From: Rhexocercosporidium sp. MPI-PUGE-AT-0058 | Taxonomy: Eukaryota > Ascomycota > Leotiomycetes > Helotiales | Direction: 5' to 3' | NCBI GenBank assembly: GCA_020746875.1 | Contig: JAGTJL010000008.1 | Coordinates: 1,984,001 to 2,048,000, forward strand | DNA length: 64,000 bases | In this document: positions 12,682-22,914 of the stretch, piece by piece | Numbering within the stretch: position 1 is the first letter of the stretch | Layout: every line of letters starts with the position of its first letter | Translations under genes and position numbers: made by a program | The notes under the pieces: model-generated | Seen by the model: the letters and a program-made list of their open reading frames with translations, nothing else | Databases searched by the model: none | What the model was told of the DNA's origin: nothing

Positions 12682-14960
12682 ATGCATTCCCCGCGAAGGG
12701 ATGATCATGATCCCTATTCAGCAGCTGAAGTCTACTATGGACCTTACCAGAAATCCGACCGAACAATGGACAGATTGAGAACCTACAGTGTCAATCTTGA
12801 GAGAGCTCGGAATGTTTCCGGTTGGGGTGAGACCAGCTCTCTATCCAAAAATAGTCGCGTGAGACGTGGCAGTCTAGGTAAACGATCGAGATTGGGAGGT
12901 TATATCCACCAAAAAATATTAAATGTAGATCATAGATGCTTCAGAAACTGGCAGTACAACATTCTTGATCCACGTCGACTCAACACTACGTAGACTAGAA
13001 CTGCAAGAAGATACAGACGGCAACTTTCAAATCGCCATTGAAGACTCAGGTCCCAAGGTCTCTTGACAGATCTTCAGCAAGGTAGTTGTTCGCTAACAAG
13101 CTCTAGGTATTTGCTCTGGGCACAGCCAACATCAAATGGGTTCAACCGGGTTGAAATTAGAGGGACATATCAATTGTCTAATCTCTTGCAAGAGCTGTAT
13201 CTAGCCAAATCATATGGCAGGAGAATGATCATACTGGATCACGCGAGGCTGAACGAAAACCCAGTTAGCCGATTATCTCGCCTCATAAAGGAAGACTTCT
13301 GGAACGAGTTAACTCGCGACATGGGCGAGGCTGGTATCCCGTTGGCATTCGGAAACGATCAGGGAGGTTTGGTGTACATCCCTGCCAACGCGTCTGAACA
13401 GTATAGATTTTACACTGAGCTTGCTCAAAGGAGACCACAACTGGGATTGATTGTCATATGTATAAGCAAGAAGATCACACCAGAGTACGTCAAGTCTCTT
13501 GCGGAACGGCCTGGTCTTCTAGCTCTAGCGGTTGAAAACACGAGCAATTTTCCAACCGCAATGGACGGAATCCGGGCCCTGCCATATGTCATCTCCGGCC
13601 GTGGGCATGACAAGCTGCATGGATGGGACACATACTTCAACGTCCTTGGCCTTCTAGCTAGCGATCGAATTGACCTCGCGAAATCATCCGTTCAACACAT
13701 GTGTTTCTGCATTCGTCATTATGGGCATGTTCCGCAAGCAAACCTATCACCCTATCTGACGCGGTCATCTCCTCCATTTCTCACCGACATGGCAATGAGA
13801 GTCTACGAAAAAATCAAACATGAAGTGGGTGCGCTGGAGTTCTTACGGCAAGCTCTCATAGCAAATATAAAAGAGTACCATGGATTTTGGATGGGGGCTC
13901 CGAGGTACGATCATGTTACAAAACTATCTAGGTACCAAACAGGCGGATTTGGAATTCCTGCAGAGTTGCACATGGAACTCCAAGTGACACTGGAAAAATA
14001 CGCTGCGAAGTATGGAATATCTTTGGAAGCTTTTATTGAAGCTTACAATTCCGGAACCATCGAAGATCCAGAACTGTACGTCTTTCTGATGCACGAACGC
14101 GCGATGCAAGAATCCGGACACAGCAGCTCTCATCGCTTCCGGGGATGCTGTGCAAATCTTGTGACTATAGATCTGAATAGTCTTCTGTTCAAATACGAGA
14201 AGGACATTGCTTCGATGATAAGAAATTTTTTCGAAGATCGCTTGGAAGTACCTGCGCATATGTGTACGGGCAGCATGCCGGTGGCAGGATACGTCGATCA
14301 AAGTGCTCTTTGGGAGCGTCGAGCGAGGCAGCGTAAACTGGCCATAGATACGTATCTCTGGAACGAGGAGAAAGGAATGTATTTTGACTACAATATTGTA
14401 TTCAAAGAGCAGTCCAGCTACGAATCTGCAACAACTTTCTGGCCGCTCTGGGCTGGGGCTTCAAGTACCTCTCAAGCTGCAAAAATGATGGACCGAACCT
14501 TACCACGCTTCGAGGCTTGGGGAGGCCTTGTGGCAAGCACAGAGAAGTCCAGGGGACTTTGAGCGCAGATAACCAGAAGGTTGATTGGGACTATCCTTAT
14601 GGTTGGGCACCCCACCAGGTCATGTTGTGGATTGGATCTCTTCGATATGGGTACAGTGAAGAGGCTGAACGACTTGCGTATAGGTGGCTTTCAACAATTA
14701 TCAGGTCCTTTGTTGACTACAATGGTATCGTGCAAGAAAGCTATGATGTTACAAGAGTGATTGTTCCCCACCGCCGAGCCTTGGAAGTCAACAGCCCAGA
14801 CTTCAGAGGGGTTTTGAAGGGTGGGTATATTATCCAGATCTTGATAATTCCAGTGTGGTACTAACACTCTCAAAACAGGTCTGCATGGGTCAACGCGAGC
14901 TTCGTATGCGGCCTCCAGATCCTCAACAATCATCAGCAACGAGCATTGGGTGCGCTAGTA
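12682..14960 (+). pseudogene. Neutral trehalase-like (GH37) domain, inactive and frameshifted
   Basis: The family hydrolyses trehalose in the cytosol under PKA and calcium control. The ATG at 12682 opens a typical N-terminus: DPYSAAEVYYGPY, an RTMDRLRTYSV segment and an RRGS PKA site. An intron of about 68 bases and an exon with the DTDGN calcium-binding loop follow. The catalytic region runs from about 13140 to 14940 and ends in the family's WVNASF and RALGAL segments. Three things are wrong. The signature usually written PGGRF..L.GWDSY reads SGRGHDKLHGWDTY. The ESGHD motif holding the general-acid Asp reads ESGHSSS, while the second catalytic Glu (QESYDVT) is kept. Family-like sequence changes frame twice, by +1 near 13123 and by -1 at the GGGG run 14552-14555. 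A clean intron (GTATAT donor, AAAACAG acceptor near 14880) precedes the last part, which runs without a stop into the kinase domain annotated next. Confidence 0.8.
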
Positions 14961-16637
14961 TCGTGGGATGTTTTCACTAGACAGATCTCTGAAAATTCTT
15001 ATTCCGACTGGTCTGAACTCGAAGAGATCGATACACCAGTATCTAGTCTCACCGAAGCATCAAGTTATGAGCAGGGTCTCAGCGATTCCGGTCCGACCAT
15101 TGTTCACAAATCTGTACCAAATACTTCAGGTCAACAGATGGCGCAGCCAACCAAGAGTCCAAAAATAATTGTCTCCCCACTACCTTCAACAATACAAAGC
15201 ATTGCTCAGCTAGGTAACGTTACAGCTCAACGCAGCGTACTGTCTCTTAGCGCGAGCAAGGACCGCCCGGATCAACTTGTGATGACCAGACTTCACATGG
15301 AAGCCCAGCTTCCCATGCGAAGCTGCGAGCGAAGAAAATCTTTATCCTGTATCGGCCCAAAGTTACCCATAAATGCTGCCAAATATGTTGGAGAGTTCTC
15401 ATACTTTTGCTCCGGCGAGTTCAGTACCGTACGGGCTGTGCGTAGGCTTTCTATGCCTGCTTCAGCGACAAGAGCTGAATCCATGTTGGATACCCCAATG
15501 CCGACCAGGCCAGCTTTCAAGGCATTTCACATGACATATAAGACCACTGAAATACTTCCATTCAAACACATCGGACTTCTCGGCCATGGAGCTTACGGAA
15601 TCGTGGACGAAGTCACATATTCCGGGATCTCCAAGGCACCATCAAGAGTGTTCGCGAGGAAAGTCATCCTTGTCATCAGAGGGCGAGGTATGACGGTTCT
15701 CGAGAACTTCAGGCAGGAAGTCAGTATCAACCGCAGACTTCACCATCCTCACACGACCAGTCTCCTGTGGACTTACGAAGTTATCACAAGGAAAGAAGCA
15801 GTGAGAGAGGTGGGAATGGTAATCAGCCCTGTTGCGCAGCTCAACCTAGCCGAATTCCTCGAGCTTTACGAACAGGACGAACCAGCACCAACCGCCGATG
15901 AAATAGTGGTCAAAGACCACCGTAAAAGTTGCTTGGAACGCTGGTACGGCTGTCTCGCTAATGCACTCGCATACATTCACTCCCAACGAATTCGACACAA
16001 GGACATCAAGCCAACGAACATCCTCATTAAAGATGACACGATCCTTATCGCCGACTTCGGCTTCTCGAAAGTGTTCAATGATGAGACCACCGAGACAAAA
16101 AGCACAGCTGGTCCTAAGACACCATCGTATTGCGCTCCGGAAGTTGCAGCTCACCTGCCCCGCAACCGCGCTTCTGACGTATTCTCCCTAGGATGTGTCT
16201 TTGCTGAAATGACTACCGTGCTCGCCGGCGACAAGATATCGGTTTTCGAGGGAATGCGTGGACCACCGGGAGCGAGGGCTTTTCAGCTCACACCAGACAC
16301 AACGCTTGTTTGGCTTGTGAGTCTAGCTCGCCAGCTGGTGGAAATCGGTGACTCGATGTATCCCACAGTCGAACCGGTCAGATGGACTTGGTGGATGTTG
16401 AATCCGAGACAAGAGTTAAGAATTAGCGCCGATAGGTTGGCTAAGCGGATTAAAGCTTCTCGAAAAAGGGGCTTGGGACATTGCGAGTGCGAGGTGTATG
16501 CTGTCTCGCTTTCTGTTCCCCGTGGGACTCACAAAGAATCCACCAAAATTGATAATCTTTCGTGGCTGGATAGTATCACTGGGAAAGATAGGCCCAGAGA
16601 AGAATTAATAAAGCCTTCGTGGAATGTTGAATCGTAG
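14882..16637 (+). CDS. Ser/Thr protein kinase fused to trehalase C-terminus
   Basis: One open frame starts in trehalase sequence (SAWVNASF), crosses a linker of roughly 180 residues rich in Ser, Thr and Pro, and ends in a complete-looking protein kinase. Kinase motifs in order: glycine loop GHGAYGIV (about 15586), ARKVI with the ATP-anchoring Lys, a helix-C Glu in FRQEVS, HKDIKPTN (about 15996), ADFG (about 16051), CAPEV (about 16131) and DVFSLGCVF. The catalytic loop has HKD instead of HRD, as I recall for a large family of kinases expanded in Pezizomycotina. All residues needed for phosphotransfer are present. If the upstream frameshifts are real, translation could start at an internal ATG such as 15139 or 15282, giving a free kinase. 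If they are errors, the product is a trehalase-like/kinase fusion of about 1,250 residues. Substrate unknown. Confidence 0.8.
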
Positions 16638-17339
16638 GATTGATGACTTGGAGGCACGGCAATCTGTGGAGAGCTACCATTATTTTTGTGCTGAGAAAAA
16701 GAGGAGATCAATCCCTTGTGCGCTGGTTTTTGTTTACTTCACCTGTGGTCAACATATCCTGGTTTATGCCACAGTAAGATACTCGTACTCGTGGCCTGCT
16801 GGTAAATGAGAGGTACACACCACAAGTAGGAAGCCGTGAGAACTTGATACGCAAGCAAGCCGAATATGGCTGCTTGGGCAGTTGGCAAAACAAAATAATC
16901 AGGAAAGAGGGTGCAAGGCAAAGTCCAGCTAGTCATTTTATTGTTATATTTTTGAATGAATAAAAAGACTGCTTGGAATAGCCCCTCAAACTCTACTAGA
17001 GTATTCAGATGTCTGCTAGTTGTTCCAGATATCATCTACTTCCCTACCTAGTACTTGGTGGCCAACGCAGGTGCCAAGGTTTAGGGGCTCGCTTAAGACT
17101 TGTCCTGGCACCAAGACGGATTACATATCGTGCCGCCCAATACCATAAAGCTTTCAACCTCTCCATCCATGTCAATCTAATCCGAGCATCTCGAAAGTCC
17201 GTCAGAACTAAGAAAGCCCCTTTAATCTATTCTATTTGCTACCCGCTGCCATCAACAGCAAAATTCCTCCAGCCTGAGATACATCGTGCATCTATGTCGT
17301 CACCACCTGGCTGTCAAACCCATCCCTAAATGCATCAAA
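16638..17339. other. Intergenic
   Basis: No gene seen. It lies between the kinase stop and the hydrolase start and presumably holds the hydrolase promoter. Confidence 0.5.
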
Positions 17340-18323
17340 ATGGCAGGCATTTCTCTGTACATTAAAGCGTCTATCATCCGTTTTTTCCAAACGATCGGTC
17401 GGTACTGCGACCTATATCTCTCCAAGCCATACCCTCAACGCCCTGCATTTAGCCGCTCCATCCCCTCCACAGTTGGTTCCGTCCCTGGGAAGTTCAAGCT
17501 ACTCTTCTACACACCTGCTGGTTTCAACTTCAGATCTAAAGCCGAGACCTACCCATTCCTAATTAACTTCCATGGCGGTGGATACACAATCGGCAACGCA
17601 GCTGACGATGCGCGATGGGCTACTGAAGTTGTCAAACGGACAGGCGGGGTAGTAATCAGCGTCGATTACCGTTTGGCCCCCGCTTTTCCCTTCCCCACTG
17701 GCATCGAAGATTGCGTCTCAGCTGTCCTGTATCTCTGGAATCACGCAGATGAGCTGAATCTGGATATATCCCGGACGGCATTTTCGGGTTTCAGCGCTGG
17801 TGGCAACTTCTGCTACACAGCTGCCATCCGTCTTCACGAGGAGTTGAAGACATTAAAGGCGAGCGGGGGGGTTGAAGATAGTAAGGTTGGCAAGCTGGTC
17901 AGCACTGTGGCTTTCTATCCCGCTGTTGACATGACGAAATCGCAAACTGAGAGGAATGCGTCGAATCCGAATATGAAACCAATCATCAACCCGATATTTT
18001 TCAAGCTGTTTTCGGGGGCTTATTTTTCCCCTGGTCAGGATATGCATTCGCCGCTGTTGAGTCCTGGAGTGGCGCCCGACCAGCTGTTGAAGGGTGCACT
18101 TCCTGATAATATGGTAATGATTACGTGCTGGGGAGATGGACTATTGGCCGAAGGGGAGGCCTTCAGGGAGAGGTTAAGGGGGTTGGGCAAGAGGGTAGAT
18201 GGGTACACGGTTCCTGATGTGCCACATGGATGGGATAAGTGGCCTAGCTATGGGAAGGGGGACTTGAAGAGGGATGAGGCTTATAAATCTGCTGCCGAGA
18301 GCTTGAAGGAATTCTGGTCTTGA
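17340..18323 (+). CDS. Alpha/beta hydrolase, hormone-sensitive-lipase-like
   Basis: An intronless 327-residue esterase/lipase-type hydrolase of the HSL (alpha/beta hydrolase fold-3) family. It has the HGGGY oxyanion-hole motif, DYRLAPAFPFP downstream of it, and the nucleophile elbow GFSAGG. Family position suggests the acid is the Asp in CWGDG and the His is in VPHGW. The ATG at 17340 is preceded by AAA and followed by G, a good fungal context. The N-terminus is slightly hydrophobic but has no clear signal peptide, so the protein is probably intracellular. It converges with the dehydrogenase gene at 18571. Small esters, lactones or acylated metabolites are likely substrates; none can be assigned. 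It could be part of the catabolic set to its right. Confidence 0.88.
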   Translation: MAGISLYIKASIIRFFQTIGRYCDLYLSKPYPQRPAFSRSIPSTVGSVPGKFKLLFYTPAGFNFRSKAETYPFLINFHGGGYTIGNAADDARWATEVVKRTGGVVISVDYRLAPAFPFPTGIEDCVSAVLYLWNHADELNLDISRTAFSGFSAGGNFCYTAAIRLHEELKTLKASGGVEDSKVGKLVSTVAFYPAVDMTKSQTERNASNPNMKPIINPIFFKLFSGAYFSPGQDMHSPLLSPGVAPDQLLKGALPDNMVMITCWGDGLLAEGEAFRERLRGLGKRVDGYTVPDVPHGWDKWPSYGKGDLKRDEAYKSAAESLKEFWS

Positions 18324-18570
18324 GCCTGCTGGTGTAATGAGATATGTCCGATTTGTTGTCCCTCTGGTGTATCTCGAACGATCAGGGATATGAGTGTCGT
18401 CGGCTAGAAACCTGTTTTTTCCTTTAACGAGCAGACTTCCTATGCCTTGATGTAATTACGGAATCGATTAAACTAAAGCGACAAGCGATAATATATATAG
18501 ACGAGACAGCAAGCCCAACGTACTATTCATGAAATCTTGGAAGCTCACCAATTCCCTTCTTCCTACTCGG

Positions 18571-19686
18571 CTAGGACATCGCCTCGATTTTTGCGCACCC
18601 AATAAACTCAGCCTCCCGGTTCAACACTTCAATCTCCGCCTCCACAAACGGGATTCCACTTTTCAACCTCTCTTCACAAATATCCTGCTCAATTTCACCA
18701 GGAAAGTAGATCTTATCCACACCCTTCATCCTCTCACAACCCACAACCTTCTCATACAACACACCCATCCTCTCTCTAAACTCCTCCAACCCCATAAACA
18801 AATCCGGCTTAATAGCCACCAAAAAATGACCCACATCAGCCTCCTTACCACTCGTATCATAGGGACCCGTCACACCACCCGCAAACCCGCTTCCGGACAG
18901 AACACCTGAAAAAACATCCATCATCACACTCAACGCACTCCCCTTTGGCCCACCCATCGGCAACATCACGCCCTCCAAGGCCTTCTCCGGATCATCCGTC
19001 CTCTCCCCCTCCGCATCCAACGCCCAATCAAGTGGGATCTTCTCCCCTCTCCTAGCCGCCTTATGGATCTTCCCTCTCGCCGCCACACTCGGCGCCATAT
19101 CAAGAATAAACGGCTTTCCCCCCACCTTCCCAGGAGCACCACACGCAATGGGACTAACGCCCATCAACTTCTCTCTCCCACCCCAAACAGGCAACGCAGG
19201 CGACGAGTTCGTAAATACTAAACTCATCATGTTGGCATCGATAGCCTGCTGCACGATCCAAGCGCTCATGCCGAAATGGTTGGAGTGCTTGACGCTGACC
19301 ATGCCGATGCCGTAGGTCTGCGCCATGGTTATTGCGGACTGCATACCCATGTAAGCTCCTAGGAAGCCGAAGGAGTTGTGTCCGTTGACTTGCGCTGCTA
19401 CGGGGGTGATTTGGTGGAGGGTTGGGGAGGAGAGGGGGTCTAGGGCTTTGGAGCGGATGCGTTTTATGTACGGCTCTAGACGCATGATTCCGTGGGTGTC
19501 GACGCCGCGCAGATCGGCGAGGACGAGGGCGTGGGCTATGACGGATGCATTTTCTGAGGGGACACCGTGGGCTATGAGGAGGTTTTGAGTGAATGTTTGG
19601 GCGGCGGTGGAGGAGATGTGTATCTTTGGAGGGGGTGGTTGGTCCTGTGATGTTGATGTTGATGTTGATGCCATGGCGGGGTACAA
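18571..19686 (-). CDS. Malate/L-lactate dehydrogenase family oxidoreductase (Ldh_2)
   Basis: A single-exon, 371-residue member of the Ldh_2 family of NAD(P)-dependent 2-hydroxyacid dehydrogenases (malate, L-sulfolactate, ureidoglycolate and related enzymes), which is unrelated to classical Rossmann malate dehydrogenases. Support includes DLRGVDTHG near the N-terminus, the KHSNHFG motif with the conserved His, TNSSPALPVWGG, and the central GAPGKVGGKPFILDMA and PKGSALSVMMDV segments. The annotated start is at 19686; an alternative ATG four codons downstream (MASTST) is equally possible. There is no targeting signal. Its neighbours, an esterase, a transporter and a Zn2Cys6 regulator, suggest oxidation of an imported or released hydroxyacid. 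The substrate is inference. A full-length, apparently intact gene. Confidence 0.88.
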   Translation of the reverse strand: MYPAMASTSTSTSQDQPPPPKIHISSTAAQTFTQNLLIAHGVPSENASVIAHALVLADLRGVDTHGIMRLEPYIKRIRSKALDPLSSPTLHQITPVAAQVNGHNSFGFLGAYMGMQSAITMAQTYGIGMVSVKHSNHFGMSAWIVQQAIDANMMSLVFTNSSPALPVWGGREKLMGVSPIACGAPGKVGGKPFILDMAPSVAARGKIHKAARRGEKIPLDWALDAEGERTDDPEKALEGVMLPMGGPKGSALSVMMDVFSGVLSGSGFAGGVTGPYDTSGKEADVGHFLVAIKPDLFMGLEEFRERMGVLYEKVVGCERMKGVDKIYFPGEIEQDICEERLKSGIPFVEAEIEVLNREAEFIGCAKIEAMS

Positions 19687-20143
19687 CGAGGGGTACTTTG
19701 ATGTTGAGAGGTTTTTCCTCTAACTTGCGGTGGTGTGAGAAGAAAATGTTTCGGGATCCGTTCGAATTCCGTCAAATCGTTTTTATATAAGTTGAGCTAC
19801 GGGATTTTCCGAGATTGTGAACTTGGTGCAAATGTGTTGAGGGAAACGGGTTGAGTTCCGTCGCAAACGGAGGGGATTCCGAAAGAGGCACTGAGTGGGG
19901 TGGGCTGAAAGGCTCTAAAGCCAACTCACTTAGCGAGAACCAGTCCGGTATATTGACCTAGGTCACTAAGCACCTTTCCGCGTTGATCAGGTTACTCAGA
20001 TGAAAGTCAAGCCCTGGGATTGAAAGTCAAGGAAGTCAGTCAAACATTCATTTCATGTCATCATAGCCAAAGGGTAAGAGTTGTGGCCACAACTCTTACA
20101 TAATTATATCTCATCTCCGAATCCCTTTGCCCATTCAAATTCC
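19687..20143. other. Intergenic
   Basis: No gene. It probably holds the promoter of the dehydrogenase and the 3' UTR of the transporter; both lie on the minus strand. Confidence 0.5.
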
Positions 20144-21973
20144 TTATGTCCTCTTCTCGTTCGAGTTCTCAACCTGTTCAGCATTACTCATCTCAGCCAC
20201 TTTCTCAGAATCCCCCACCGCCATCGCCTCAGCAACACTCCCCTTCCCAGCCGTCAGTGCCGCACCATTCCTCCCAATTATATACCATGGCAGATTGAAC
20301 ATCTCATCCATACCCTCCAGAGACTTCCCTGCCGTCTCAGGAAGGAAGAACCAGACGAATCCCAACCCAAGAAGCGTCACGGCCGAGAAGAACCAGAATG
20401 TACCTTTCGGTGAGAGCCCAGGCGAGCCATCGAGAAGCATTAGTGGAACGGCTTTGGAGTTGCCGTATTGGTTGGCGAAGTGGAAACACATGATCATCGA
20501 GGTGCCCAGTGATCTCACTCGAAGTGGGAAAATCTCAGCGCCGATTAGGTACTGGATTGAATTCCATCCGAGAGCCCATCCTACGCCGGAGAAGTAAATG
20601 AATATGATAGCTCCGGTTCCAGCGTGTTTCGCTGTGCTAGATTGAACCTCGCCGCTAGAAATACCCGGGACGGCTGTCAGATAAACGGCAATGTAGAGCA
20701 TAGAGATGAACTGGATGATAATTCCAATGGAAAGAGAGCGCTTGCGGCCGATAAAGTCAACAAGGAAGAAAGCGCAAATGAGCGCTGAGACAAATTTGAC
20801 AACGCCGAAGATGGCAGTGGCAAATAGCTTCTCTGATGAACCGGTAGTGCCCAAGAGAGCGAAGAACTCAGGGGCGTAGATGGTGATTGATTGCGCACCG
20901 GACCATTCTATGTTCCGTCAGTCTTTGAGCATCTTGGAGACAAGAGGGAAGTCTAACGTCCGAGAAGCTGGCATCCAAGACCAAGAAGAATGCGATATCT
21001 GTTTCCTTTGAGAAGGAAGAGCTCTTTGAGTGGACCCAGGAACCCAGCACCGAGAGTCGCTTCACGCTCGCGATCCAGCTGATCGTGGATATCAATTAAT
21101 TCAGCTTGAACGTAAGGATGATCGATTGGAAGTTGTCGGAGTTTGGACATATTCGTCGCAGCTTGCTCATCTCTGCCAACTTTGGCGAGCCAACGAGGGG
21201 ACTCCAGTGCGAAGAGACTCATGACTAGGATGATACCTGCGAAGACCAGGTGCAGGATCGTTGCATCAATCCATTGCTTGGAAGTATTGTTGGAGATGTG
21301 AAGCGAGGTACCCCAGTTTGCAAAATAGCCCAACATGATTCCAAGGTAAACAGACCCACTAAAGATACAAATGCAAAGACCACGGATACTTCGAGGAGCG
21401 GACTCAGCAAGGTATGCTGGGGCGACAACGGTTGTTTGGCCGATGCCTAGGCCCATGATGAATCGACCAGCTAGGACTTGCCCATATCTCCCGTTTGAGG
21501 TGATGAAAATAATGACACCGACAATCCAGATTGTGCAAAGTTGTCGTGTTGCCCAGATACGGCCGAGTTTATCGCATGCGATGAAAGCGACCAAAGCTCC
21601 TCCCACGCTTCCAATCTGTACCATCGCTGTAATGTTTCCGATTCGGGAGGCAAGCTGTGTCTTGTTTTGCGTTGGCGTTACTGCCAAATCATACTCTGCA
21701 TGGCATTAGCAAAACGTCCGATGCAGAATAAGAAGGACCTACCGGAGATGAAGCTCTTCTGTGTGACCGTGGTTCCGATAAGACCTTCATCAAGACCTCG
21801 AGCTGCACCCTATGAGATCCACAGTCAGTGATGCCTTGAGATATTTTGCTTCGTAGTGTAGTTACCATGAGACCAAAACAGATCACACTGAAGGTAAGTC
21901 TCCAGTTAAATGCTTCGCGAGGCGTGTCTGCCAAGGCGGCCTTCCACATTCCTCTTCCAACAGGTGCTCCCAT
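20144..21973 (-). CDS. MFS sugar/quinate-type transporter
   Basis: A 12-helix major facilitator of the sugar porter family, placed in the plasma membrane and probably a proton symporter. The start at 21973 opens MGAPVGRG. Several short introns follow (near 21828-21866, 21690-21745 and 20910-20955). Family signatures are a degenerate glycine-rich GLDEGLIG near TM1, DKLGR in loop 2-3, RFIMGLGIGQ, AESAPRSIRG, ESPRWL at the TM6 cytoplasmic end, DFIGRK in loop 8-9, AEIFPLRVRSLG, and PETAGKSLE after TM12. The NSIQYLIGAEIFP and FANQYGNSKA segments resemble fungal transporters often annotated as quinate or lactose permeases. That is family resemblance, not proof of substrate. It lies between the Ldh_2 dehydrogenase and a Zn2Cys6 regulator on the same strand, which suggests it supplies substrate to this set. 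Confidence 0.9.
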
Positions 21974-22914
21974 TTTGGCGGTTGAGAAAGCTTAGGAAGG
22001 AAGCAAGAGCGAGCGTTCGAAGTAAGAGAAGCAAAAGAGAGATGGACGAGGAAAAGAAGGAAGCGGAAATACGGGCTATTTATGAAAGCCTGCTCAATCT
22101 CCTGAGCAAGGGCTTCGTATCTAGTTTACTCCATTTTCTCTCTGCATTTTGTTGAGTGCTACCCACGAGACGGTGAGCCAGCCAATGCTATTCGTTTAGT
22201 GATCGTCAAAAGCTGCCCAAAACGGCGCAAGTACTCGGGGTAATAGTTGATGCGGCACAGTTCTTCCGCGCGGGGCAACCTCACGTACTGTACGGAGAGG
22301 CAGAGGCGGAGAGTTGGAGATGTAGCGTGTGGGTGGATGGATATAGATGTGGATATAGATGTGGATGTGATCAATCGGGGAGGGTTGAACACGGCTTTTG
22401 ACGGTCAGACAACACACCAGCAGCCCATGCCATGCCATGTCATGCCCAGGGGTGTTCACGCCACTGATTGAAGGGTGACATCGACGTCTCTTGGCTGATG
22501 CTTGTCCCGCCTTGGAAGAAAGCTTAACTTCTCACCATGCAAACGCCACCCTTTGAATTGATGGCCGATCAATTCCAGTCAGAAGTAGCAAAAAGGATGG
22601 ATGGAAGGAAGGAAGGAAGGAAGAAAGAAAGGCCGGAATGATGCCCAATCTACCCAAGGTGATACTTCATGACATTACTGTATTTCACAGTTTGACAAAT
22701 TGGTAAGTAGCATGACCCTTCAAAATTCCTTCAACCCGGACTTTCCGCGCTTCCGCCTGCGGCAGCCGAATTTTGGTGAGTTGGGGGAGGGGGGGGTTAC
22801 CCCGAGAGAAGGCCACGAGAGGTTCGTACCAACAGTAGATGTTGGATTCATACACCAGTTGAATCTGGCAAGTCGACCGAGGAGGCCACTCTAATTTTTC
22901 GCACTTCTCTCCGC
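21974..22914. other. Intergenic with simple repeats
   Basis: No gene. It includes the probable promoter of the MFS gene, an imperfect GATGTGGATATA-type repeat near 22335-22372, and a purine-rich GGAA tract at 22594-22632. Confidence 0.5.
22594..22632. repeat. (GGAA)n purine-rich microsatellite
   Basis: Imperfect GGAT, GGAA and GAAA tetramers form a purine tract of about 39 bases on the plus strand, in the gap between the Zn2Cys6 gene and the transporter. Confidence 0.85.
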
